64,000 nucleotides of DNA from Pyxidicoccus trucidator (GTDB lineage: Bacteria > Myxococcota > Myxococcia > Myxococcales > Myxococcaceae): NCBI RefSeq assembly GCF_010894435.1, contig NZ_JAAIXZ010000002.1:62001-126000 (forward strand), read 5' to 3'. Each line of letters opens with the position of its first letter. The first letter of the stretch is position 1. The notes under the pieces were generated by a model. It was not told the DNA's origin. It searched no databases and was given only the letters and a program-made list of their open reading frames with translations. Both the position numbers and the translations under genes were made by a program. Shown here piece by piece: positions 37,135-45,486 of the stretch.

Positions 37135-39435
37135 CTACACCACCTCGGCGGCGGCGGGCATCGTCTGGAGCTTCAGGCTGTCGCCCTCCACGTCGTAGCG
37201 GGCGATGCCGCCGTCCTTCAGGTCGCCGAAGAGGAGCGCCTCGGCGAGCGGCTTCTTCAGCGAGTTGTCCACGAGGCGGGCCATGGGCCGCGCGCCGAAG
37301 GCCGGGTCATAGCCGTGCTCGGCCAGCCACGCGCGGGCGGCGGGCGTCAGCTCCAGCTTCACCTTCTTCTCGTCCAGCATCTTCTGGAGGAGGCGGACTT
37401 CCTTGTCCACGACCTTCAGGATGATTTCCGGCGGCAGGCCGGAGAAGAGAATCCACCCGTCCAGCCGGTTGCGGAACTCGGGGGTGAAGGTGCGCTCAAT
37501 CGCCTTCTTCGCGCGGGTGCCGTCCGCGGGCTTCTGCAAGTCACCGAAGCCCATGGCCTTGGTGCTCATCTCCTGCGCGCCAGCGTTGGTGGTGAGGATG
37601 AGGACGATGTTGCGGAAGTCGGCCTTGCGGCCGTTGTTGTCCGTCAGCGTCGCGTGGTCCATCACCTGGAGCAGGATGTTGAAGAGGTCCGGGTGGGCCT
37701 TCTCGATTTCATCCAGCACCAGCACCGCGTACGGGTGCTTGCGCACGGCGTCCGTCAAGAGGCCGCCCTGGTCGAAGCCCACGTAGCCCGGAGGCGCGCC
37801 GATGAGCCGGCTCACCGTGTGCTTCTCCGAGTACTCGCTCATGTCGAAGCGCAGGAACTCCACGCCCAGCGTCTGCGCGAGCTGCTTGGCCAGCTCCGTC
37901 TTGCCCACGCCCGTGGGGCCGGAGAAGAGGAACGAGCCGATGGGCTTCTCCGGCGCACGCAGGCCGGAGCGGGCCAGCTTGATGGCGCTGACCAGGTCCT
38001 TGATGGCCGCTTCCTGACCGAAGATGACCGCCTGGAGCTCCTTCTCCAGATTCTGGAGCTGGACGCCCTCGCTGGCGGACACGCTCTTGGCGGGAATCTT
38101 CGCCATCTTCGCCACCACGTTCTCCACGTCGGCGGCGCTGACGGTGTTGGTGCGCTTGCCCTCGGGCTTGAGCCGCTCGGCCGCGCCCGTCTCGTCGATG
38201 ACGTCGATGGCCTTGTCCGGCAGGAAGCGGTCGTTGATGTGCTTCGCGGACAGCTCCGCCGCCGCGCGGATGGCCTCGGGCGTGTACTTCACCCCGTGGT
38301 GCTCCTCGTAGCGGCTCTTCAGCCCCTCCAGGATGAGGACGGTGTCCTCCACGGTGGGCTCGCCCACTTCAATCTTCTGGAAGCGCCGCGACAGCGCCCG
38401 GTCCCGCTCGAAGGCCGCCTTGTACTCCTGGAACGTCGTGGAGCCGATGCAGCGCAGCCGGCCGCTGGCCAGCGCGGGCTTGAGCAGGTTGGACGCGTCC
38501 ATGGAGCCGCCGCTGGTGGCACCGGCGCCCACAATCGTGTGAATCTCGTCGATGAAGAGGATGGCGTCCTTCTGCTCCTGCAGCGCCTTGAGCACGCCCT
38601 TGAGCCGCTCCTCGAACTGGCCGCGGAACTTGGTGCCCGCCAGCAGCGCGCCCATGTCCAGCGAGTAGACGACGGAGTTCTTCAGCACCTCCGGCACCCG
38701 GCCCTCGTGGATGTGCAGCGCCAGGCCCTCGGCAATCGCCGTCTTGCCCACGCCCGCCTCGCCCACGTAGAGCGGGTTGTTCTTCCGGCGGCGGCAGAGC
38801 ACCTGGATGGTGCGCTCCAGCTCCTTCTCGCGGCCGATGAGCGGGTCGATGCGCCCCTCCTTCGCCTCGATGTTGAGCTGGGTGGTGTAGGCCTCCAGGG
38901 GGCTCTTCCGGGGAGACTCGCCCTCCTCGTCGTCGCCCACCGGCGCGGCACGGCCGGGAGCGCCCTCGGACGGAGCACCGTCGCCCTCGCCATCCTTGGA
39001 GATGCCGTGGGAGATGTAGTTGAGGAGGTCCAGCCGGGTGACGCCCTCCTGCTGGAGCAGGTAGAGCGCCTGGCTCTCCTCCTCCCGGAACATGGCCACC
39101 AGCACGTCCCCGCCGTCGATGAGCTTCTGCTCGGCGGACAGCGCGTGCATGGCGGCGCGGTGGAGCACCCGCTCCACTCCGATGGTCTGCTGGGGCTCGG
39201 CCTCCACGCCCTCGGGCAGGCGCTCGACGGTCTCCTCCAGGAAGGAGACCAGGCGCTCCTGGAGGCGCTTCGCGTTGGCTCCACACGCCCGCAGGACTTC
39301 GCGTGTCCGCGAGTCCCGGGTGAGCGCGAGGAGCAGGTGCTCCAGCGTCAGGTACTCGTGGCGCATCTTCCGCGCCTCATCGAGTGCGGTGCGGAAGCTG
39401 GCCTGCAACTCTTTGGCAATCAGCGGTCCTGCCAC
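37135..39435 (-). CDS. clpA: ATP-dependent Clp protease ATP-binding subunit ClpA
   Basis: ClpA is the AAA+ unfoldase that feeds proteins into ClpP. The 766-residue product has the Clp_N domain (residues 1-140), AAA1 with GEAGVGKT, ILFIDEIHT and GSTTFQEYK, and AAA2 with GPTGVGKTEL, VLDEIEKAH and ILTTNAG. The loop AMGFGDL near 610 fits the IGF/IGL-type loop that docks on ClpP. ClpS, the N-end-rule adaptor that binds ClpA, is encoded 3 bases upstream. No ClpP gene is in the window. Confidence 0.97.
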   Translation of the reverse strand: MAGPLIAKELQASFRTALDEARKMRHEYLTLEHLLLALTRDSRTREVLRACGANAKRLQERLVSFLEETVERLPEGVEAEPQQTIGVERVLHRAAMHALSAEQKLIDGGDVLVAMFREEESQALYLLQQEGVTRLDLLNYISHGISKDGEGDGAPSEGAPGRAAPVGDDEEGESPRKSPLEAYTTQLNIEAKEGRIDPLIGREKELERTIQVLCRRRKNNPLYVGEAGVGKTAIAEGLALHIHEGRVPEVLKNSVVYSLDMGALLAGTKFRGQFEERLKGVLKALQEQKDAILFIDEIHTIVGAGATSGGSMDASNLLKPALASGRLRCIGSTTFQEYKAAFERDRALSRRFQKIEVGEPTVEDTVLILEGLKSRYEEHHGVKYTPEAIRAAAELSAKHINDRFLPDKAIDVIDETGAAERLKPEGKRTNTVSAADVENVVAKMAKIPAKSVSASEGVQLQNLEKELQAVIFGQEAAIKDLVSAIKLARSGLRAPEKPIGSFLFSGPTGVGKTELAKQLAQTLGVEFLRFDMSEYSEKHTVSRLIGAPPGYVGFDQGGLLTDAVRKHPYAVLVLDEIEKAHPDLFNILLQVMDHATLTDNNGRKADFRNIVLILTTNAGAQEMSTKAMGFGDLQKPADGTRAKKAIERTFTPEFRNRLDGWILFSGLPPEIILKVVDKEVRLLQKMLDEKKVKLELTPAARAWLAEHGYDPAFGARPMARLVDNSLKKPLAEALLFGDLKDGGIARYDVEGDSLKLQTMPAAAEVV

Positions 39436-39438
39436 GTT

Positions 39439-39762
39439 TCAACCTTCCTCGGGTTCCATGGAGAGCCGCAGGGGAAACCCATTCTCCTGAGCCGCGGCCT
39501 CCACCGTCTTGACCTTCGTTTCGGCGACCTCGAACGTATAGACGCCGGCAACCCCGACCCCGTTGTAATGGACGTGCAGCATGATCTGCACGGCATCCGT
39601 CTCCGACTTGTGGAAGATCTCCTTGAGCACGGCGACAACGAACTCCCGCGTCGTGTAGTTGTCGTTGTGCAGGAGCACCTTGTAGAGGGTGGGCCTCTTG
39701 AGCTTCTGCTTGGGTGCTGACTCCGTGACGACGGAGTTATCGTGCTCGTGCTTCTGCGCCAT
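39439..39762 (-). CDS. clpS: ClpS adaptor protein
   Basis: ClpS delivers N-degron substrates to ClpA. The 107-residue protein has a disordered charged N-terminal tail, then the core LYKVLLHNDNYTTREFVVAVLKEIFHK, in which the LLHNDN loop forms the N-degron pocket, VQIMLHVHYNG, and a final VEAAAQENGFPLRLSMEPEE. It immediately precedes clpA on the same strand, so the pair is probably one transcript. Confidence 0.97.
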   Translation of the reverse strand: MAQKHEHDNSVVTESAPKQKLKRPTLYKVLLHNDNYTTREFVVAVLKEIFHKSETDAVQIMLHVHYNGVGVAGVYTFEVAETKVKTVEAAAQENGFPLRLSMEPEEG

Positions 39763-39805
39763 GGGTCTATCGCGCTCCCTTTAATGACGACGGGAGGAGG
39801 GATTT

Positions 39806-40966
39806 TCAGGCCCCCTCCTTGAAACCAGTCTCCGCCCGCCACTGGGGCAGGCCGCCTTCGACGGCTGCTCGCTCATGGGCCAGGAAGCCGCGCACGGCGC
39901 GGTCCAGGCCGGGGTGGAGGAGCAGGTGCGCACTGTATGTAAGGTGCGGCTCGAAGCCCCGGGTGAGTTTGTGCTCGCCGCCATGGCCGGGCTCGAAGCG
40001 CTCCAGCCCCCGGGCGATGCCCTGCTCCACCGGGTGGTACAGGCAGACGTTGAAGTGCAGGAAGGGGTGCTCCTCGAAGCAGCCCCAGTAGCGGCCGTAG
40101 AGGGCGCGGGGGCCGGCGAAGTTGAACGCGCCGGCCACCAGCCGTCCTTCCCGGCGGGCCTCCACCCATTCACAGCGGTGCCGGAAGCGGGCGAGCATCC
40201 GGGCGAAGAAGTCCCGGGTGAGAAACCGCATGCCCCACGGGTACTTGTCCACCGTGGAGGCGTACAGGCGGTACACCGTGTCCGCGTCCACGCCCTCCAG
40301 GGCCTCGCCCCGCAGGGTCTGTACCTGGATGCCCAGGTCGGCCGGGGCGCGCAGCTCGCGGCGCAGCTGGGTGCGCCGCTTGGAGTGGAAGCGGGCGAGG
40401 AAGTCCTCCAGGGTGCGGTAGCCCTCGTTGCGCCACTGGTACTGGACGCCCAGGCGCACCGCGAAGCCCTGGTCCTCCAGGACGGGCAGCTCCTCCTCGG
40501 TGGGGAAGAGGACGTGGACTCCGGACAGGCGCTCGGCGCGGGCGTACTCCTGCGCGGCGGCGTACAGCTCGGCCTCGCGCGCGCGGCGGTCCTCGCCCGG
40601 GGCCACCAACACGCGCCGGCCGGTGGCGGGGGTGAAGGGCACGGTGAGGACGAGCTTGGGGAAGTAGCGCAGGCCGGCGCGCTCGGCGGCGGTGGCCCAG
40701 GGCCCGTCGAAGACGAACTCGCCGTTGCTGTCCTCCTTGAGATACGCGGGCGCCGCGGCCACCAGCCGGGAGCCGCGCCACAGCGTCAGGTGGCGGGGGT
40801 GCCAGCCCCGCTCCGGCACGGCGCTGCCGCTCTCCTCCAGGCTCGCGAGGAAGGTCCACTCCAGGAAGGGCACGCCCGCCTCGTCCACCAGGGCATCCCA
40901 CGCGGCACGGGGGACCTCGGTGATGGAGGGCAGGATGCGCAGGGTGGTGGGGAGCGGGGTGGACAT
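39806..40966 (-). CDS. GNAT/FemAB-like protein of the peptidogalycan biosynthesis family (DUF482-type)
   Basis: The 386-residue cytosolic protein looks like a double-GNAT acyltransferase of the FemAB-related DUF482 family. The visible marks are VPFLEWTFLASLEESGS near residue 32, HLTLWRGSRLVAAAPAYLKEDSNGEF, YFPKLVLTVPFTPATGRRVLV, the FHSKRRTQLRRELR patch, EGRLVAGAFNFAGPRALYGRYWGC and HFNVCLYHPVEQGIARGL. It may transfer an aminoacyl or acyl group in envelope metabolism, but the substrate is unknown. It lies 43 bases upstream of clpS and 59 downstream of a small unknown gene on the same strand. Confidence 0.8.
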   Translation of the reverse strand: MSTPLPTTLRILPSITEVPRAAWDALVDEAGVPFLEWTFLASLEESGSAVPERGWHPRHLTLWRGSRLVAAAPAYLKEDSNGEFVFDGPWATAAERAGLRYFPKLVLTVPFTPATGRRVLVAPGEDRRAREAELYAAAQEYARAERLSGVHVLFPTEEELPVLEDQGFAVRLGVQYQWRNEGYRTLEDFLARFHSKRRTQLRRELRAPADLGIQVQTLRGEALEGVDADTVYRLYASTVDKYPWGMRFLTRDFFARMLARFRHRCEWVEARREGRLVAGAFNFAGPRALYGRYWGCFEEHPFLHFNVCLYHPVEQGIARGLERFEPGHGGEHKLTRGFEPHLTYSAHLLLHPGLDRAVRGFLAHERAAVEGGLPQWRAETGFKEGA

Positions 40967-41025
40967 CGCGACGTTGGCGCGAGCCTATAACGATGCGGCC
41001 CGGGTGCCGCCAGCACCGCACCGGG

Positions 41026-41466
41026 CTACTTCCCGCGTGTCAGCTCCGCGGCAAGGAAGCGTCCGGCTTCCGCCAGTCCCTCGTCGCCCCGGCGCCGTCC
41101 CTCGTCGGTCTCCATGACCCGGCGCGCGGCGTCGCTGGCGGTGCCGACCTCCAAATCCAACAGGATGAGAAAGGCGCTCCAGGAGGGGCTGGAGGGGGCG
41201 GGACGCCCGGGGCGCAGGGGGCGGTCACCCAGCGTGGTGGCCACCTTCTCCAGCAGCCCGTCGTCGGTGAGCCGCTTCGCGGTGCCGCGCATGGCGGTCC
41301 ACGCGGCCTCCAGCAGCGCGGTCAGCAGGCGCCCGGCGAGCGCGGTGGACAGCCGCTGCGACGCCTCTTCCTCGTCGATGTTGTGGGCCCGGGCGTAGGT
41401 GGGCATCAGCTTCGCCACCACCACGGCACGGGTGGCGAGGTGGGCGAGACGGGGTGGGTAGGACAT
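41026..41466 (-). CDS. Unknown 146-residue cytosolic protein
   Basis: I do not recognise this gene. The protein is mostly helical and rich in Ala, Leu and Arg (LAHLATRAVVVAKLMPTYARAHNIDEEEASQRLSTALAGRLLTALLEAAW), with a Pro-rich middle and no signal peptide or membrane segment. The ATG at 41466 has CAGGAG 9 bases upstream; a longer start at 41511 is less likely. It lies 38 bases after the DUF2378 gene on the same strand, so the two may be co-transcribed. Confidence 0.6.
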   Translation of the reverse strand: MSYPPRLAHLATRAVVVAKLMPTYARAHNIDEEEASQRLSTALAGRLLTALLEAAWTAMRGTAKRLTDDGLLEKVATTLGDRPLRPGRPAPSSPSWSAFLILLDLEVGTASDAARRVMETDEGRRRGDEGLAEAGRFLAAELTRGK

Positions 41467-41504
41467 GTGGTGCGCTCCTGGTGAGGCGCGGCGGCGACCA
41501 ACAG

Positions 41505-42074
41505 CTACCAACGCACGAGGAGACGGTAGCCCTCGGCGCTGCGTTCCTCCACGGTGATTCGCGGCTGGGCGGACGTCAGCTCCAGCATCCGCTCCATGCC
41601 GCCCGCCATCAGGTCCGGCCGGTTGTAGCGGTCCGTCAGGTGGATGCGGCGGCCGCGGTCTCCCACCGGGGTGAGCGTCACGTGGATGTCGGTGCGGCCC
41701 ATCAGCGCCAGGTAGCGCGGCACGCGCTCCATGGCCCGCGCGGGGCCAATCATCGGCAGGGCCACCGCCGCCACCCGGCCGATGAGCGTCTCCGCGAAGC
41801 CCACGACGAGCTGGCGGCCAAGCTGCCGGTACGCGTCCTCCTCGCCCAGCGAGGCGAAGGCCTCCTGGCGCGCCAACGTCACCGCCCGCTGCCAGAGCGC
41901 GATGGGGTAGTCCATCTCCGGCTTCTTCATGTGGTAGCCGAGCGCTTCCAGCTCCCGGGCCAGCCGCCCCTCCGCCTTGAGGCCCCGCACGAACAGTCCC
42001 TCGAACACGGCCGCCGGCACGCGCGGCGCGGGCTGGGGGGTATCGAGGGGTCGGCGGTGGCTGGTCATCAACAT
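41505..42074 (-). CDS. DUF2378 (TIGR02265) family protein, a Myxococcus paralogous family
   Basis: This 189-residue protein matches the myxobacterial DUF2378 family: AAVFEGLFVRGLKAEGRLARELEALGYHMKKPEMDYP, LGRQLVVGFAETLIG and MIGPARAMERVPRYLALMGR. The family is restricted to Myxococcales and has many paralogs per genome, with no known function. No signal peptide or membrane segment is visible. The ATG at 42074 has GGGGAG 9 bases upstream; an in-frame ATG two codons on is also possible. It leads the minus-strand set that runs to clpA. Confidence 0.82.
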   Translation of the reverse strand: MLMTSHRRPLDTPQPAPRVPAAVFEGLFVRGLKAEGRLARELEALGYHMKKPEMDYPIALWQRAVTLARQEAFASLGEEDAYRQLGRQLVVGFAETLIGRVAAVALPMIGPARAMERVPRYLALMGRTDIHVTLTPVGDRGRRIHLTDRYNRPDLMAGGMERMLELTSAQPRITVEERSAEGYRLLVRW

Positions 42075-42263
42075 CGGCGGGCTCCCCGGGGAGCAGTCAG
42101 CCTGGGAGTATACCGGATTCCACGTCGAGTTCTGGAAGTTCTCGTATTTCTTGTTGAACAGTGGAGGGTGGGGGGGTGGGCGGCACGACGCCGTTTGCTT
42201 CTCCGAGAGTCGGGTTGCTAAGGGGCGACCGGCGCCTTAGAGGAAGGGCCTGAGGAGAATTGA

Positions 42264-42830
42264 ATGTCGGTGAACATCCAGCTCGAGTGGACCCCGAACC
42301 CCAGCACGCTGAAGTACGTGGTGGACCGGAAGCTGTTGGCGGGCGGCGCGTTGAACTTCACGAGCCGGGACGACGCCCAGGCGAAGTCGCCGCTGGCGCA
42401 CAAGCTGATGGACGTGCGCGGCGTGACGGCGGTGATGATTGGCAGCAACTTCGTGACGGTGACGAAGGGCGAGGAGGGCGAGTGGGACGAGATGAATGAC
42501 GCGGTGATGTCCGCGCTGGACTCGCACCTGACGGCCAACGAGCCGGTGGTGGACGAGGCGGCGGTGGCGGCCTCGCGCCAGGCGGCGGGCGGAGCGGAGG
42601 GTGGCTCCATCCAGGCGCGCATCCAGGAAATCCTGGACAGCGAAATCCGTCCGGCGGTGGCGATGGACGGCGGCGACATCACGCTGGACCGCTTCGAGGA
42701 CGGCATCGTCTACCTGCACATGAAGGGCTCGTGCGCGGGCTGCCCGTCGTCCACGGCCACCCTGAAGATGGGCATCGAGGGGCGCCTGCGCGAGGCCATC
42801 CCCGAGGTGCTCGAAGTGGTGTCCGTCTGA
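42264..42830 (+). CDS. Nfu-type iron-sulfur cluster carrier with NifU-like C-terminal domain
   Basis: This 188-residue protein probably carries and delivers Fe-S clusters. The N-terminal Nfu domain (residues 1-90: VNIQLEWTPNPSTLKYVV, GVTAVMIGSNFVTVTK) is a common fusion partner of the NifU C-terminal domain. That domain is at 115-188, with VAMDGGDITLDRFEDGIVYLHMKGSCAGCPSS and ligands Cys157 and Cys160 in CAGC. It starts with ATG after AGGAG. The reading frame of the next gene overlaps its end, see the methyltransferase entry. Confidence 0.92.
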   Translation: MSVNIQLEWTPNPSTLKYVVDRKLLAGGALNFTSRDDAQAKSPLAHKLMDVRGVTAVMIGSNFVTVTKGEEGEWDEMNDAVMSALDSHLTANEPVVDEAAVAASRQAAGGAEGGSIQARIQEILDSEIRPAVAMDGGDITLDRFEDGIVYLHMKGSCAGCPSSTATLKMGIEGRLREAIPEVLEVVSV

Positions 42831-43750
42831 GGCGCAACGTCAAGGCCTCGCAGGTCCGGCGGGAGCTGTTGCCGGACCAGTCCCCGGCGCTCCTGCGTGA
42901 GCTGCACCTGCTCACCCGCGAGGGCAACCTCAACGCGGACGCGCTGCGCAAGCTCAAGCAGGTGAACCACCTGATGGGCCTGCTGCGCCCCGCGATTGAG
43001 GACGTGCAGGCGCGCCACCCTGGCGCGGTGCTGGTGGACGCGGGCAGCGGCAACGCCTACCTGGGCTTCGTCCTCTACGAGCTGTTCCTGAAGGACGCGG
43101 CCACCGGCACGCTGCTGTCCATCGAAGGCCGGCCGGACCTGACCGAGCGTGCGAAGGGCCGCGCGGAGCGGCTTGGCTTCACGCGAATGCAGTTCGAGAC
43201 GGCGCACATCGACACGGCGAAGTACCCGGAGCGCATCCACCTGCTGATGGCGCTGCACGCGTGCGACACGGCGACGGATGACGCGCTGGTGGCGGCCATC
43301 CGCCACGGGGCGGACCACGTGGCGGTGGTGCCGTGCTGCCAGGCCGAGGTGTCCGCGCAGCTCAAGGAGAAGCGCCCGGTGTCGGGGGGCAGTGGCTCCA
43401 TCTCGCTGCTGTACTCGCACGCGTGGCACCGCCGGGAGTTCGGCTCGCACCTGACGAACGTCATCCGCGCGCTGACGCTGGAGGCCTTCGGCTACCAGGT
43501 GACGGTGACGGAGCTGACGGGCTGGGAGCACTCGCTGAAGAACGAGCTGATTCTCGGCCGCCGGGTGCACAAGGAGAACCGCCGCGCCCGGGTGCAGCTG
43601 GAGCGCCTGCTGGCGGAGACGGGCGTGGCGCCGAAGCTGACGCGCGAGCTGGGTGTGAAGCCCGCCGTGCTGTCTGGTCCGGAGGCCGCGATGGTGCCGG
43701 CCGAGGCCGACGCGCCCGAGGCCCCCGCCGAGGCTCCCGTCGGGCAGTGA
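42827..43750 (+). CDS. SAM-dependent methyltransferase (Methyltransf_32-like) with an unclear start codon
   Basis: The catalytic fold is visible: VLVDAGSGNAYLGFVLYELF (SAM site), HACDTATDDALVAAI, then VAVVPCCQAEVSAQL and an Ala/Pro-rich tail. The HACD and PCC marks fit the Methyltransf_32 family. The target is unknown. The start is the puzzle. The conserved-looking N-terminus (ASQVRRELLPDQSPALLRELHLL) is preceded by no ATG, GTG or TTG before the Nfu gene. Either translation begins at CTG 42827, overlapping the Nfu stop as CTGA, or at a GTG 42731 inside Nfu, adding 32 odd residues, or at a TTG 42869. I use the CTG. Translational coupling to the Nfu gene is likely. Confidence 0.78.
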   Translation: MRRNVKASQVRRELLPDQSPALLRELHLLTREGNLNADALRKLKQVNHLMGLLRPAIEDVQARHPGAVLVDAGSGNAYLGFVLYELFLKDAATGTLLSIEGRPDLTERAKGRAERLGFTRMQFETAHIDTAKYPERIHLLMALHACDTATDDALVAAIRHGADHVAVVPCCQAEVSAQLKEKRPVSGGSGSISLLYSHAWHRREFGSHLTNVIRALTLEAFGYQVTVTELTGWEHSLKNELILGRRVHKENRRARVQLERLLAETGVAPKLTRELGVKPAVLSGPEAAMVPAEADAPEAPAEAPVGQ

Positions 43751-43804
43751 GCCGGGCCTCCCCTGGGAGGCCCGGACGCTCCGGGCTGGAGTAGAACGGC
43801 CCTC

Positions 43805-44407
43805 ATGACGGACACGGTGAAGCGGTCGGAGCTGGTGGCGCTCGTCGACATGGACGGGACGCTCTGCGACTACCAGGGGGCGATGCTGCGGGACTTGGAG
43901 CGGCTGCGCAGCCCGGGCGAGCCCCCGCTGACGGCCGACTTCGAGGACTCGCCCTGGCTGAGGGCCCGGCAGGAGCTCATCCGCGGGCAGCCGGGGTGGT
44001 GGGCGCGGCTGGAGCGGCGGCAGCACGGCTTCGACGTGCTGGGGGAGCTGCGGACGCTCGGGTTCGAGCTGCACGTGCTCACCAAGGGCCCGGTGAGCTC
44101 CACGAACGCCTGGGCGGAGAAGCTCCAGTGGTGCCAGGCGCATGTGCCGGACGCGCGCGTCACCGTCACCATGGACAAGGGGCTGGTCTACGGGAAGGTG
44201 CTGGTGGACGACTGGCCGGAGTACATCCACCGCTGGCTCACGTGGCGGCCGCGCGGGCTGGTCATCGTCCCCGCGCAGCCGTGGAACGTGGGCTTCGAGC
44301 ACCCGAATGCGCTGCGCTATGATGGGACGAACCTGGACGCGGTGCGCGCCCGGCTCCGCGCGGTGAGGGACGCCGCGCTCGCGGAAGTCCCTGCGCACGG
44401 TGGCTGA
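43805..44407 (+). CDS. HAD-family 5'-nucleotidase (5'(3')-deoxyribonucleotidase type)
   Basis: This 200-residue phosphatase has motif I ALVDMDGTLCDY with Asp15 and Asp17, motif II LHVLTKGP, and the late acidic motif VLVDDWPEYI with Asp-Asp. GWWARLERRQHGFDVLGEL after motif I fits the NT5C cap. It would dephosphorylate pyrimidine or other nucleoside monophosphates in the cytosol. It starts 55 bases after the methyltransferase stop. A hairpin lies downstream. Confidence 0.82.
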   Translation: MTDTVKRSELVALVDMDGTLCDYQGAMLRDLERLRSPGEPPLTADFEDSPWLRARQELIRGQPGWWARLERRQHGFDVLGELRTLGFELHVLTKGPVSSTNAWAEKLQWCQAHVPDARVTVTMDKGLVYGKVLVDDWPEYIHRWLTWRPRGLVIVPAQPWNVGFEHPNALRYDGTNLDAVRARLRAVRDAALAEVPAHGG

Positions 44408-44412
44408 CGAAG

Positions 44413-44442
44413 CAGGCCGGGCGTCCGAGAGCGCCCGGCCTG
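44413..44442. terminator. Hairpin between converging nucleotidase and carbonic anhydrase genes
   Basis: Perfect 11-base arms CAGGCCGGGCG and CGCCCGGCCTG enclose an 8-base loop. No T-run is present on either side, so termination strength is uncertain. Confidence 0.5.
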
Positions 44443-44464
44443 AGGCTTCATCCCCGTGCCGTGC

Positions 44465-45304
44465 TCAGTAGCCGGGGATGGGGTGCAGCTTCGCGTCACG
44501 GCCGTTCAGCGGCTGGAGCGGCCGGTTGCTGGGGTTGAGGTGCGGCAGTCGCTGGTACTCGGCGATCTGCGCGTCCGACAGCTCGATGGGGTTCTTCAGC
44601 ACGTACCACTGGATGCCCTCGCTGCACGGCGGGGTGGTGAGCGAGCCCGTGTACTGGAAGAAGTCCTTGTCGTGCGGCAGCAGGGCGCTCGCGTTGAGGA
44701 CCGCTCCCAGCGGTGCGCTCACCTGACCCGCGTGCTTCGGAAGATGGCTGAAGGCGTTGAGCAGCACGTTGTTCACCGCGCCCGCCTTGATGAAGACGGC
44801 CACGACGAGCGCGGGGTTGCCGTTGGCGTCCACGTGGACCAGGTGCATCTCCATGGGGTGGGGGTAGCGGATGTGGTCCACCACGTGCTCACTGGGCGTG
44901 TGGAAGTGGAACTGCTTGAGCGTGTAGACGTTGCCACCCAGTTGGACCGAGCTGCCCACGTCGTAGGCGAACTCCACGGTGTGGCCCGTGTTGAGCATGT
45001 GCACCTGGCTCGTCTGGTAGTGGTAGCTGGGGATGCTTACGTGCTGGTGGGACACGTTCGTCGACTGCAGCGGAATGGGCGACTGTTGCTGGCCCGTCGA
45101 GCACATGCCGCTTCCCGCGAGCTCTCCCCAGTGGGCGGGGCTCACGCGCTGCGCGTAGCCCCAGTGGGCCTCTTCCGTGCGCGAAGAGAGCGCGCTCGGA
45201 GCAGTCACCTGGGCCTCATCGGCGAACGCGCCCGAGGCGAAGAGCAGGGAAGACAGCAGCGCGGCGCGAAGCGCGCGCACGGAGACAGTGCGGTTCTGGA
45301 ACAT
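44465..45304 (-). CDS. Alpha-type carbonic anhydrase, exported
   Basis: This 279-residue enzyme interconverts CO2 and bicarbonate in the periplasm. It has a signal peptide ending in SGAFA and a mature protein with HWGYAQ and SPIPL near the start. Zinc ligands His133 and His135 lie in QFHFHTPSEH and His154 in EMHLVHVD, with Glu152 alongside. SLTTPPCSEGIQWYVLKNPIELS closes the site. Cys68 (GMCSTGQQQSPI) and the Cys of PPCSEG probably form the usual disulfide. All catalytic positions are intact. Confidence 0.96.
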   Translation of the reverse strand: MFQNRTVSVRALRAALLSSLLFASGAFADEAQVTAPSALSSRTEEAHWGYAQRVSPAHWGELAGSGMCSTGQQQSPIPLQSTNVSHQHVSIPSYHYQTSQVHMLNTGHTVEFAYDVGSSVQLGGNVYTLKQFHFHTPSEHVVDHIRYPHPMEMHLVHVDANGNPALVVAVFIKAGAVNNVLLNAFSHLPKHAGQVSAPLGAVLNASALLPHDKDFFQYTGSLTTPPCSEGIQWYVLKNPIELSDAQIAEYQRLPHLNPSNRPLQPLNGRDAKLHPIPGY

Positions 45305-45486
45305 GGATGGGTCCTTGGCTCGGGTATCGAGCGCGCGCTGGCGGCCTCTGACGGCGGGCCAGACGTCTCGCTCTGGATGGAGCCCACCGCGAATCGAGCC
45401 GGGTCGGCGGGCGCACCTCCATTACGACGGGACCCCGAAATCTTCCCGGCGGTCCAGCGAGCGGTGGTGTCCGCGGAGCGTGCTGC

